Source: CAYNMC01 sp964398365 (GTDB taxonomy: Bacteria > Patescibacteriota > Microgenomatia > UBA1400 > CAYNMC01). From it: a DNA stretch of 45,190 nucleotides. The position numbers and the translations under genes were made by a program. This document shows positions 30,629 to 38,402 of the stretch, piece after piece. The notes below the pieces were generated by a model. It saw only the letters and a program-made list of their open reading frames with translations, made no database searches and had not been told where the DNA came from. Within the stretch, counting starts at the first letter, position 1, and every line of letters begins with the position of its first letter. Location: assembly GCA_964398365.1 (NCBI GenBank), contig CAYNMC010000011.1:1-45190 (forward strand). Reading direction: 5' to 3'.

Positions 30629-31768
30629 ATGAACCAGCTGACATCATTGAAAATAGCCTTAATTCATGACTATCTTTTTGAGTACGGCGGGGCGGAACGG
30701 GTTTTGGAAGCAATTCACGAAATTTGGCCCAAGGCTAGGCTTTACACTGCCTTTGTTGATTGGGCATGGGTAAGAAAAAATAAGAAGTCGTGGCTGCGCT
30801 GGTCCATTAAAGAATCTTGGTTCAGCCGGGTGCCGGCCCATAAACAGCTTTGCTCGCCCTTGCGCTTTTTGGCACCTTGGATCTGGGAGAACTTTGACTT
30901 GCGAGCCTACGATTTAGTAATCAGTTCTTCTGCTTGGTTTATTTGTAAAGGAGTGATTGTTCACCCCGGTGCCCTTCATTTTTGTTATTGTCACACACCA
31001 CCGCGTTATTTATACGGCTATCCAGAATCAGGAAGACAGAACTGTTTGACCAGATTTTACGGCCGACTGGTTAATCCTTTTATGCGTCGCTATGATTTTT
31101 TAACCAGTAAAAGGGTTGATTATTTTATTTGTAACAGCCGCAACGTTCAGCAGAGGATCAAAAAATTTTATCAAAGAGAAGCCAAGGTGATTTATCCGCC
31201 AGTAACGATAACAAAGCCGCCTTTAAAAACACAAAAGCCAAAAATTGATTATTATTTAATGGTAAATAGATTGGTTGGGCCCAAAAGAGTGGATTTGGCA
31301 ATTGAAGCCTGTAAAAAATTGGCTTTAAATTTAAAAATTGTGGGCGAAGGTAAAGCCGAGTCAGCCTTAAAAGCTTTAGCGAGCAGCGACCCCCACATTG
31401 AGTTTTTGGGTTATCTTGATGATCAGCAATTAGCCGCGCTTTATCAAAATTGCCGGGCGGTTTTATATCTTGCGGAAGAGGAAGATTTTGGCATCACACC
31501 GGTGGAGGCAATGAGCTTTGGTAAACCGGTAATTGCCTTGCGTTCCGGTGGGATTACCGAATCGGTAGTTGACGGAAAAACCGGTTTTTTTATTGAGAGA
31601 CCAAATTTAGATGAGTTAATTGAGGCCTTGAAAAAATTTAATTTAAATTTTTCCAAAATTAAACCGGCAGCTTGTTTGAGACAAGCGCAAAAATTTAGCA
31701 AAGAAAGGTTTAAAAAAGAATTGGTGAGTTTTGTGGCCAGCAAAATTCACCAACTTGAAGCTAAATAA
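30629..31768 (+). CDS. Family 4 glycosyltransferase (GT-B)
   Basis: The 379-residue protein has an N-terminal GT-B domain (LIHDYLFEYGGAERVLEAI, with the GGAE donor-side motif, and CYCHTPPRYLYGYPES) and a C-terminal Glycos_transf_1 domain (YYLMVNRLVGPKRVDLAIEA, IEFLGYLDDQQLAALYQNC). The E-x7-E motif is EEDFGITPVEAM, the nucleotide-sugar binding site. The enzyme is soluble or membrane-peripheral and adds a sugar to a lipid-linked or surface glycan; sugar specificity is unknown. mutM follows after 14 bases and a strong Shine-Dalgarno site, so co-transcription is likely. Confidence 0.9.
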   Translation: MNQLTSLKIALIHDYLFEYGGAERVLEAIHEIWPKARLYTAFVDWAWVRKNKKSWLRWSIKESWFSRVPAHKQLCSPLRFLAPWIWENFDLRAYDLVISSSAWFICKGVIVHPGALHFCYCHTPPRYLYGYPESGRQNCLTRFYGRLVNPFMRRYDFLTSKRVDYFICNSRNVQQRIKKFYQREAKVIYPPVTITKPPLKTQKPKIDYYLMVNRLVGPKRVDLAIEACKKLALNLKIVGEGKAESALKALASSDPHIEFLGYLDDQQLAALYQNCRAVLYLAEEEDFGITPVEAMSFGKPVIALRSGGITESVVDGKTGFFIERPNLDELIEALKKFNLNFSKIKPAACLRQAQKFSKERFKKELVSFVASKIHQLEAK

Positions 31769-31782
31769 ATTAAGGAGGGTTA

Positions 31783-32643
31783 ATGCCTGAATTGCCTGAA
31801 GTAGAAACTTTAAAATTACAATTACAGAAGGCTCTTGTGGGCAAGACCATTACCAAAATAGAAGTTTTAAGAGCCAAAAGCTTTAAAGGTGAGCCGAAAG
31901 TGCTTCTTGGCAGCAAGATAAGCAAGGTGGCGCGAGTGGCAAAGTTAATCGTGATTCAAAATCTAAAATTAAAAAATTTAATTTATTTATTAATTCATCT
32001 TAAACTTACGGGCCAGTTGGTTTATCTTGAAAGAGAAAAACGGGTTTTTGGTGGTCATCCTACTCCTGACTGGGTGGCGAAATTGCCCAGTGTTCACACC
32101 CGGGTGATTATTGGTTTTGACGACAACTCAAAATTATTTTTTAATGATTTGCGGGTTTTCGGCTGGCTGAAAGTAATAGAGAATCGAGAGGAGCTAGAGA
32201 AAGAGCTGAAGGGTTTTCAGGGACTTGAACCCTTGACCGCGACATTTACTTTGGCAAATTTTACTCAACAACTTCAAAGCAGCGGTAAACCAATTAAGTT
32301 AGTTTTAATGGACCAGACAAAAATTGCCGGTGTAGGTAATATTTATGCCAATGAGGCGCTTTGGGAGGCAAGCATTAATCCTCAAAAACCAGCAAAAAAA
32401 TTAAGCGCGGCAGAGATTAAAAACTTAAAAAAGGGCTTGGAAAAAGTTTTGCGTTTAGGTATTAAATATGGCGGCGCCTCGGAAAACACCTATCGCCAGC
32501 TGTCTGGTTTGGGTGGTAAATATCAGGAACATTTTTTGGTTTACCAAAGAGAAAATGAGCCCTGTTGGCGCTGTCAAACGCCTATTAAAAAAATTCAACT
32601 TGCTGGCAGAGGTACTTATTTTTGTCCCCAATGCCAAAAATAA
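31783..32643 (+). CDS. mutM: Formamidopyrimidine-DNA glycosylase (Fpg/MutM)
   Basis: Removes 8-oxoguanine and other oxidised purines from DNA and nicks the strand. It begins MPELPEVETL: Pro2 is the catalytic nucleophile and Glu3 the proton donor/acceptor. HLKLTGQL provides the conserved Lys region, IAGVGNIYANEALWEASINP is the helix-two-turn-helix, and the C-terminal zinc finger has Cys at about 261, 264, 281 and 284 with GRGTYFCPQC carrying the conserved Arg. Length of 286 is typical. GGAGG five bases before the ATG is a textbook ribosome site. recF follows in the same direction. Confidence 0.97.
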   Translation: MPELPEVETLKLQLQKALVGKTITKIEVLRAKSFKGEPKVLLGSKISKVARVAKLIVIQNLKLKNLIYLLIHLKLTGQLVYLEREKRVFGGHPTPDWVAKLPSVHTRVIIGFDDNSKLFFNDLRVFGWLKVIENREELEKELKGFQGLEPLTATFTLANFTQQLQSSGKPIKLVLMDQTKIAGVGNIYANEALWEASINPQKPAKKLSAAEIKNLKKGLEKVLRLGIKYGGASENTYRQLSGLGGKYQEHFLVYQRENEPCWRCQTPIKKIQLAGRGTYFCPQCQK

Positions 32644-32678
32644 ATTTATTGAAGATATAAAGATTTACTTGGAGGCAC

Positions 32679-33764
32679 TTGATAATCCAAAGTTTATCCT
32701 TACAAAATTTTCGTAATTATAGAGAAAAAACTTTTAACTTCAGCAGGCAAACAATTCTGCTTGTGGGGCCGAATGCTTCAGGAAAGACTAATATTTTGGA
32801 AGCAATTTGTCTTTTAGCTTGGGGGAAAAGCTTTCGGGCGGATTTAGACAGACAGATGATTAGCGATGGTGAAACACTGGCAAGGGTTAAGGCTAAGGTT
32901 GCTCAAGATGCTTTCCTAAATAAGCTTCAGCTTACAGACTTAGAAGTGATTTTAACCAACGGCGAGGTCCAAGGCAAAAAAACAGCCAGTAAAATTTTTA
33001 AAGTTAACGGTGTTGGCCGGCGCTGGCGGGATTTTGTCGGTCATTTAAAAGTTGTTTTATTCCGGCCAGAGGACATTGAGATTATTTTAGGGAGTCCTTC
33101 AATCAGGCGGGTCTATCTTGATTCAGTTTTGTCACAAGTGGATTCTTTATACCGCCAATGTCATCTGGTTTATGATAAAGGTTTGCGTCAGCGCAACCGC
33201 TTGTTAGAAAAAATAAGAAAAGGAGAAGCCCAGCCAAATCAATTGGAATACTGGAACCGGCTTTTACTGAAAAACGGCGAGATTATCAGCCGCAAAAGGG
33301 AAGAAATGTTGGCAAAATTCAATTTACAATTTGCAATTTTCAACAAAAATTTAACCATTGAGTATAGAAAAAATGCTATCTCTCCAGAAAGATTAAAAAA
33401 ATACCAGGAAGCAGAATTGATTTTGGCGGCGACCCTTGTTGGTCCTCATAGGGATGAAGTAAAATTCAGACTCAAAAAGGCAAAAATGACAAAGTCCGAT
33501 GATCTTTCTCTTTTTGGCAGCCGAGGTGAACAAAGGATGGCGATTTTGGCTTTAAAGATGGCAGAGCTGGCTTTTATTGAGCAAAAATCAGGAGAGAAAC
33601 CGCTGCTTTTACTTGATGATATCTTTTCCGAACTGGATGAAGATCATCGAGCAGAAGTTTTAGTTTTGATTAAGCGTTTGCCAACGATTATTACCGCCAC
33701 CGAAGCCAGCTTGGTACCAAAGGAATTTTTAGCTAAAATGGAGTTAATAGAAATTAAAAGTTAA
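32679..33764 (+). CDS. recF: DNA replication and repair protein RecF
   Basis: RecF is an SMC-like ATPase that loads RecOR/RecA on gaps. Walker A is VGPNASGKTN (residues about 29-38), the RecF-specific RRVYLDSVLSQVD region lies near 145, LVGPHRDEVKF near 250, and the signature plus Walker B end is SRGEQRMAILALKMAEL with LLLLDDIFSELDEDHR. Length of 361 residues is typical. The start is a TTG at 32679, the only start after an in-frame stop; GGAGG ends three bases before it, a short spacing. It follows mutM and precedes eno by five bases, so all three appear co-transcribed. Confidence 0.95.
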   Translation: MIIQSLSLQNFRNYREKTFNFSRQTILLVGPNASGKTNILEAICLLAWGKSFRADLDRQMISDGETLARVKAKVAQDAFLNKLQLTDLEVILTNGEVQGKKTASKIFKVNGVGRRWRDFVGHLKVVLFRPEDIEIILGSPSIRRVYLDSVLSQVDSLYRQCHLVYDKGLRQRNRLLEKIRKGEAQPNQLEYWNRLLLKNGEIISRKREEMLAKFNLQFAIFNKNLTIEYRKNAISPERLKKYQEAELILAATLVGPHRDEVKFRLKKAKMTKSDDLSLFGSRGEQRMAILALKMAELAFIEQKSGEKPLLLLDDIFSELDEDHRAEVLVLIKRLPTIITATEASLVPKEFLAKMELIEIKS

Positions 33765-33769
33765 TTTTA

Positions 33770-35038
33770 ATGAAAATTAAAAGTCTCAACGCTAGACAAA
33801 TTTTTGATTCCAAAAATGATCCAACTTTATCGGTTAAAGTTGAGTTGGATGATGGAACAACAGCGGTTGCCGATGTGCCTGCCGGCGCTTCCACCGGTAG
33901 GAACGAAGCTCAAGAAAAGCGTGATTCTGACGGCAAAGGTGTGAGTCAAGCTATAGAAAATGTAAATATTAAAATTGCCGCCGCCCTCGAAAACCAGCCC
34001 GCCGATAATCAAGCTTTGATTGATAAAATTATGCTTGAAATTGACGGAACGCCGAATAAAGCTAAAATTGGTGCCAATGCCATGATTGGCGTTTCTTTGG
34101 CCGTTTGCCGGGCAGCAGCCAAAGCCAAAAAACTTGAACTTTTTCAATATCTTGGAAGTTTATTTAAGCAAGAAAATTTTGACTTGCCTCAACCCTTGAT
34201 GCTGTTAATTGAAGGAGGCAGACACGGCCATTGGGCTACCAATATTCAAGAATATTTTGTCATTCCTCAAAAGGAAAGTTTTGCCAGTTTTAAGGCTGCT
34301 TTTGAAGCAGGCAAGGAAGTTTTTTATGCTTTAGAGCTGATTTTAAAAGAAAAAGGTTACGCGACCAACCTGGGATTTGAAGGCGGTTATTGTCCTCAGT
34401 TAAAGTCAGACAAGGAGGCTTTAGAGCTTATCACTCAAGCAATTAAACGAACCGGTTTTAATTTGGGGAAGGATTTAATTTTAGGTCTTGATTGCGCCGC
34501 TTCCGAATTTTGGGAACAAGGCACTTATCTTTTAAAAAATCAGGGAAATTTTAGATTGACTTCAAGCGAGTGGTCAAAAATTTTAGAAAGTTGGCTGGAC
34601 GCTTATCCCCTTTATTTGCTTGAAGATCCTTTTGCAGAGGAGGATTGGGAGAGTTGGCAAACATTTTTTAAAACCATAAAAAAAATTGAGCAGAAAAAAA
34701 CAGCAGGGCAAAAAATTGAAATTGTGGCTGATGATTTAACCGTCACCAAGGTAGCACGAATTGAAAAAGCCGCTGCCCTTGAAGCCTGCAATGCCGTGAT
34801 CATTAAACCTAATCAGGTGGGCACTTTGACGGAGACACTTGAAGCCATCAAAGCCGTTAAGCTGGCTGGTTGGCAGGCGGTGGTTTCGCATCGTGGCGGC
34901 GAAACTAATGACGACTTTATTGCTGATCTTTGTGTAGGGACCGGTTGCACCCAAGGGAAATTTGGAGGCCCAAGCAAACCAGAGAGATTAGTAAAATATA
35001 ATAGATTGATAACCATCGAAGAATTATTAAAGGGGTAA
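33770..35038 (+). CDS. eno: Enolase, divergent
   Basis: Catalyses 2-phosphoglycerate to phosphoenolpyruvate. Recognisable parts: RQIFDSKNDPTLSVKVEL, PAGASTGRNEA (family: PSGASTG), the metal ligands in ILGLDCAASEF, YLLEDPFAEEDW and VADDLTVTK, IIKPNQVGTLTETLEAI with the catalytic Lys, SHRGGETNDDFIADL (family: SHRSGET), and FGGPSKPERLVKYN. The NGG-x-HADN loop is changed to LLIEGGRHGHWATNIQEY, though His and the QE pair remain. GFEGGYCP keeps the catalytic Glu. Length of 422 is normal. Catalytic residues appear present, so the enzyme is probably active but from a divergent branch. It follows recF closely. Confidence 0.9.
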   Translation: MKIKSLNARQIFDSKNDPTLSVKVELDDGTTAVADVPAGASTGRNEAQEKRDSDGKGVSQAIENVNIKIAAALENQPADNQALIDKIMLEIDGTPNKAKIGANAMIGVSLAVCRAAAKAKKLELFQYLGSLFKQENFDLPQPLMLLIEGGRHGHWATNIQEYFVIPQKESFASFKAAFEAGKEVFYALELILKEKGYATNLGFEGGYCPQLKSDKEALELITQAIKRTGFNLGKDLILGLDCAASEFWEQGTYLLKNQGNFRLTSSEWSKILESWLDAYPLYLLEDPFAEEDWESWQTFFKTIKKIEQKKTAGQKIEIVADDLTVTKVARIEKAAALEACNAVIIKPNQVGTLTETLEAIKAVKLAGWQAVVSHRGGETNDDFIADLCVGTGCTQGKFGGPSKPERLVKYNRLITIEELLKG

Positions 35039-35052
35039 TCTTGAGGCCAAAA

Positions 35053-35958
35053 ATGGTACCAATCAGCAAAGAGATTTTTAGAAAGCTTTACCGGCCACCG
35101 GTTAATTCTCACAAGGGACAAAACGGTAAATTGACAATTATTGGCGGTTCAAGGCTTTTTCATGGGGCTTCTCTCTGGTCTTTAAAAATTGCCTCTCGTT
35201 TGGTGGATATGGTCTTTTATGCTCCGGTAGCAGAAAATCAGCAATTGGTTCAGAAATTAAAAGCCTCGCTTTATGATTTTATTTGTATTCCAAGATCAGA
35301 GGTTGAAAATTATATTATGGAGTCGGACGCGGTGTTGATTGGGCCGGGACTTACCCGAGATTATCGGTTAAAAATAAAGTCAGCAGAAAAAATTCAAAAG
35401 TTGAGTGAGGCTGATTGGCAGGAAAATACTTATAAGATTACGCGCTACTTATTAATGAAATTTCCTCAGAAAAAATGGGTGATTGATGCGGGCAGTCTGC
35501 AAATGATGTCAGCCGAGTGGCTGCGAAAACTTGAACACGTGGTGATTACTCCTCATTTGGGTGAATTTAGTAAATTATTTAAACTTGAAAAAGAAATCAG
35601 AGCGCTTAAGCCAGCTGGTTCTTTCCCAGTTTTAGCAGGCTTAGTTTCCAATCAGGCCAAAGAGTATGGCTGTACGATTGTGCTTAAGGGCCCAACTGAC
35701 ATTGTTTGCTCGCCGACCCAGTGTGCTTATGATAAACAAGGTAATCCGGGAATGACCAAAGGCGGCACCGGCGATGTTTTAGCCGGTTTAATTGCCGGGC
35801 TGGTTTGTAAAAATGACTTATTTTTGGCTGCCTGTGCTGGTGTTTTTGCCCAAGGTTTGGCTGGTAATCAGCTCTATAAGAGGGTTGGTCCTTATTTTAA
35901 CGCCTCTGATTTATGTGAAGAAATTCCCAAAGTTTTAAAGGAATTGATGGCTTATTAA
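35053..35958 (+). CDS. nnrD: ADP-dependent (S)-NAD(P)H-hydrate dehydratase (YjeF C-domain)
   Basis: Repairs hydrated NADH or NADPH. The ribokinase-like domain shows KLTIIGGSRLFHGAS, SDAVLIGPGL, WVIDAGSLQ, VVITPHLGEFSKLF, CTIVLKGPTDIVCSP and GNPGMTKGGTGDVLAGLIAG, the active-site loop of this family (usual form GNPGMATGGSGDVLTG). Only the dehydratase half is present; the epimerase (NnrE) half is absent. The ATG at 35053 is chosen over the TTG at 35041 because GAGG lies six bases before it. It starts 14 bases after the enolase stop. Confidence 0.88.
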   Translation: MVPISKEIFRKLYRPPVNSHKGQNGKLTIIGGSRLFHGASLWSLKIASRLVDMVFYAPVAENQQLVQKLKASLYDFICIPRSEVENYIMESDAVLIGPGLTRDYRLKIKSAEKIQKLSEADWQENTYKITRYLLMKFPQKKWVIDAGSLQMMSAEWLRKLEHVVITPHLGEFSKLFKLEKEIRALKPAGSFPVLAGLVSNQAKEYGCTIVLKGPTDIVCSPTQCAYDKQGNPGMTKGGTGDVLAGLIAGLVCKNDLFLAACAGVFAQGLAGNQLYKRVGPYFNASDLCEEIPKVLKELMAY

Positions 35959-35980
35959 TAAAATTATTTTTTTAAGCTAA

Positions 35981-36586
35981 ATGCGTTTATTTGTGGCTGT
36001 TCCACTTTCTCTTCAAGCAGAAAAAAGCGTGGCTAAATTGCTTAAAAAATTAAAAGAAAAACATTGGTGGGTGCGTTGGCAGACGCCTGAACAGCTTCAT
36101 TTAACCTTGGCCTTTTTAGGCGAAAAAGATGCTTTTGAATTAGAGAAAATTAAAAAATGTCTACGTAGCTTTAAACCTTCGCTGGCTGCCTTTAGGGTGG
36201 CTTTTAAAGGTTTGGGTTGTTTTCCCAATTATTTTTTTCCTAAGGTAATTTGGTTAGGCTTAAAAGGGGATTTAAAAAGTTTAGCCTCTCTCCAAAAAGG
36301 TTTGCAAAACCAGCTAGAGAAAGAGGGTTTTAAATTCGAGCAAAAACCGTTTCTTCCTCATCTTACTTTAGGGAGAATTAAAAAAGAATGCCCTCTGCCG
36401 CAACGTCAAGAGATTGGGAGACAGCTTCAAAGCCTGCGAGTTTTAAGTTTCGCCAGTGAGTGGTTCATCCAAAAGTTGGTGCTTTATCAAAGCCGGTGTT
36501 TAAGTCAAGGAGCGTTTTATCAAAAACTATTTGAGTTTAAATTACCCAACAAACTTCCCTTACCGGCCAAGGAAAAAAAGTGTTAA
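35981..36586 (+). CDS. thpR: RNA 2',3'-cyclic phosphodiesterase (2'-5' RNA ligase family)
   Basis: The two HxTx catalytic motifs of the 2H phosphoesterase family are HLTL at about residue 44 (TPEQLHLTLAFLGEK) and HLTL near 127 (FLPHLTLGRIKKE). The start MRLFVAVPLSLQAEKSV also matches the family. These enzymes open 2',3'-cyclic phosphate ends of RNA, and ligate tRNA halves in reverse in vitro. Length of 201 is near the usual 180-190, with a short Lys-rich C-terminal tail. It is the last gene of the run from ftsH, with a 239-base gap before the next gene. Confidence 0.9.
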   Translation: MRLFVAVPLSLQAEKSVAKLLKKLKEKHWWVRWQTPEQLHLTLAFLGEKDAFELEKIKKCLRSFKPSLAAFRVAFKGLGCFPNYFFPKVIWLGLKGDLKSLASLQKGLQNQLEKEGFKFEQKPFLPHLTLGRIKKECPLPQRQEIGRQLQSLRVLSFASEWFIQKLVLYQSRCLSQGAFYQKLFEFKLPNKLPLPAKEKKC

Positions 36587-36604
36587 AGTTTGAAAATTTG
36601 ACAC

Positions 36605-36632
36605 TGGACAAATTGAGAAAAAACAATATAAT
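36605..36632 (+). promoter_or_regulatory. Promoter of the CxxC protein gene
   Basis: TGGACA (36605-36610) and TATAAT (36627-36632) are separated by 16 bases. The predicted leader to the ATG at 36826 is about 187 bases, long for this genome. A TTGACA at 36598-36603 is too far from the -10 box. Confidence 0.5.
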
Positions 36633-36639
36633 AAGCTTA

Positions 36640-36825
36640 GTTATTAATTTATTGAGGAGTAATTAGTTGACTTCTTAGGCATTAAGCATAAAAAGTTCAA
36701 GTAATCAAATCCTTCAAATATTTTAGCCTTAAATTTTTTCCATTTCAAAAACTTAATTCCGTTTAACTTGCCCTTTTATCAAAAAGGGAAAGACGGTAAA
36801 TTGATGAAAGGGGGTGAATAATTAA
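36640..36825 (+). promoter_or_regulatory. Long structured 5' leader with hairpin and strong Shine-Dalgarno
   Basis: The leader has GAGGAG followed by a three-codon frame (36667-36678), a perfect hairpin CCCTTTT/AAAAGGG (36771-36788), and AAAGGGGGTGA nine bases before the ATG. A five-codon mini-frame (ATGAAAGGG...TAA, 36804-36821) overlaps the ribosome site. Together these suggest post-transcriptional control, though no known riboswitch is recognised. Confidence 0.4.
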
Positions 36826-37071
36826 ATGGTAGACGATCAAAATACGGTCGCGAATACCCCTTCTTCGGCAACCGCTGAAAGCAGCGGTACGGATAAGTAC
36901 GGCCGTCAGCTTTACAAAGCAGTTTGTGCTAAGTGTGGTGGTGAGGCTTTAGTGCCTTTTCAGCCAACTTCTGGCAGACCAGTTTATTGTAAAAATTGCT
37001 ATCAGCCCAGATCCAGAAGAGATTTTGGTGGTAACAGAGCTAACCGAAGTTTTAGCGACAGAAATCATTAA
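36826..37071 (+). CDS. CxxC-x17-CxxC zinc-ribbon-like protein
   Basis: An 81-residue protein: disordered Thr/Ser-rich N-terminus, then CAKC, seventeen residues (GGEALVPFQPTSGRPVY) and CKNC, then an Arg/Asn-rich tail (RSRRDFGGNRANRSFSDRN). The exact CxxC-x17-CxxC spacing is a named domain that occurs in small proteins of Patescibacteria and at the ends of nucleic-acid proteins. A zinc-bound RNA- or DNA-binding role is likely from this and the basic tail. The strong promoter, long leader and near-perfect ribosome site point to high expression. It is monocistronic, with a terminator-like hairpin after it. Confidence 0.85.
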   Translation: MVDDQNTVANTPSSATAESSGTDKYGRQLYKAVCAKCGGEALVPFQPTSGRPVYCKNCYQPRSRRDFGGNRANRSFSDRNH

Positions 37072-37106
37072 TTTAGACTTGAAAGAATTATTTGCGCAGC
37101 GCTTAA

Positions 37107-37144
37107 GCTTTCAACTTTTCCTCTAGGAGAGGTTGAGGGCTTTT
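37107..37144 (+). terminator. Terminator-like hairpin after the CxxC protein gene
   Basis: GCTTTCAA (37107-37114) pairs with TTGAGGGC (37133-37140) using two G-T pairs, around an inner CCTCT/AGAGG stem, and is followed by TTTT. The T-run is short. Confidence 0.45.
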
Positions 37145-37184
37145 GTTATGATAAGAAAAGGAAAGGAGTTTGGCTTAAGTTTTG

Positions 37185-37826
37185 ATGTTTATTGATCGTC
37201 AAGATGCTGGTCGCAAATTAGCCCAAAAACTTTTATTAACCGACTTAGGTGGAGAATTGGCTGAGGTAGTAATTTTGGGTGTGGCCCGTGGCGGCGTGGT
37301 TTTGGCTGCCGAAGCTGCCAAAATTTTAGACTGCCCGTTGGATATTTTGGTAACGCGTAAAATTGGTGCGCCCGGCAATCCTGAATTAGCTTTGGGGGCG
37401 GTGGCGAAAACCAAAGAAAGTTGTTATTTAAATGAAAAGTTAATTGAGGAAATTGGCGTTAAAGAAAACTATCTTAAGGAAGAAATTTACAAACAGCAAG
37501 CAGAAATTTTACGTCGGGAAAAATTATATCGCCAAAAGAAAAAACCTTTAGAACTTAAAGACAAAACGGTGGTGATTATTGATGATGGGGCAGCCACCGG
37601 CGCCACGCTGATCGCGGCGGCAAGAGAAGTTTGGCGCTATCAGCCAAAAAAAGTTATTCTGGCTTTACCGGTGGCTCCCAAAGACACGCTCCAAAAATTA
37701 GCAAAAGAGGTCGATAAAATTGTAGTTTTAGAGACGCCAACGCCATTTTTTAGCGTGGCTCAGTTTTATCAAGAATTTAAACAAGTAAGTGACGAGGAAG
37801 TTGTGAAGATTATAAGTTCTCTATGA
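37185..37826 (+). CDS. Phosphoribosyltransferase-family protein
   Basis: The PRPP-binding motif is VVIIDDGAATGATLIAA near residue 125-141. The preceding hood and core parts fit the type I PRTase family: VVILGVARGGVVLAAEAAKI, LDILVTRKIGAPGNPELALG. It resembles the COG1926-type 'predicted phosphoribosyltransferase' rather than a named purine or pyrimidine enzyme, so the substrate is unknown. The ATG at 37185 is chosen; a TTG one codon before is also open. AAGGAG lies about 17 bases before, which is long. It overlaps pth by four bases (ATGA), so the two are translationally coupled. Confidence 0.85.
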   Translation: MFIDRQDAGRKLAQKLLLTDLGGELAEVVILGVARGGVVLAAEAAKILDCPLDILVTRKIGAPGNPELALGAVAKTKESCYLNEKLIEEIGVKENYLKEEIYKQQAEILRREKLYRQKKKPLELKDKTVVIIDDGAATGATLIAAAREVWRYQPKKVILALPVAPKDTLQKLAKEVDKIVVLETPTPFFSVAQFYQEFKQVSDEEVVKIISSL

Positions 37827-38395
37827 AAATTATTATTGGTTTAGGAAATCCGGGCAAGAAGTATAAAAATACCCCTCACAATAGTGGCTTTAGTGTGCTT
37901 GATGAGTTGGCAAGCGCTTGGAAAAAGGAATGGCAGTTAACAAAAATTATGGCCGTTTTGGAACAATTCTTGCCTAAAGAGCAAAAAATAATTTTAGTGA
38001 AACCCCAAACCTTTATGAACGCATCAGGTCAAGTTATTGGTAAGCTCTTGGCAAAATTTAAAGATTTAAAATTTCAAGATGATTTATGGGTGATTCATGA
38101 TGACTTGGATTTAGCTTTGGGCAGGCTTAAAATTGTTAAAAACAGGGGCTCGGCCGGTCATAAAGGTGTTGAGTCAATTATTAAATCCTTGGGGACTAAA
38201 AATTTTGTCAGGTTTAGATTGGGAACAGGTATGAAAAAACAAAAGGGAAAAGAGGTGGTTTTGGCGGAGTTTAAGGGAAAAGAAAAGAAGATCTTTGAAA
38301 GGATGATTAAAAAGGGAGTCGAGGCGGTCGTTTATGCGCTTAACGAAGGCATTGAAAAAGCCATGAATAAATATAATCAAAAAGTTGTTAATTAA
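37823..38395 (+). CDS. pth: Peptidyl-tRNA hydrolase
   Basis: Releases peptides from peptidyl-tRNA. Motifs are IIGLGNPGKKYKNTPHNSGF with the catalytic His near residue 20, LVKPQTFMNASGQVIG with the conserved Asn, and VIHDDLDLALGRLKI with the catalytic Asp. The next motif reads GSAGHKGVESI, with Lys where most Pth proteins have Asn (GHNG). NFVRFRLGTGM is also conserved. Length of 190 is normal. It is coupled to the phosphoribosyltransferase gene before it. The MFS-like gene begins seven bases after its stop. Confidence 0.95.
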   Translation: MKIIIGLGNPGKKYKNTPHNSGFSVLDELASAWKKEWQLTKIMAVLEQFLPKEQKIILVKPQTFMNASGQVIGKLLAKFKDLKFQDDLWVIHDDLDLALGRLKIVKNRGSAGHKGVESIIKSLGTKNFVRFRLGTGMKKQKGKEVVLAEFKGKEKKIFERMIKKGVEAVVYALNEGIEKAMNKYNQKVVN

Positions 38396-38402
38396 GCCAA
38401 AA

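Noticed and set aside
36667..36678. Leader peptide before the CxxC gene
   Set aside because: A three-codon frame after GAGGAG is too short to claim as a gene; it is mentioned only as part of the leader.
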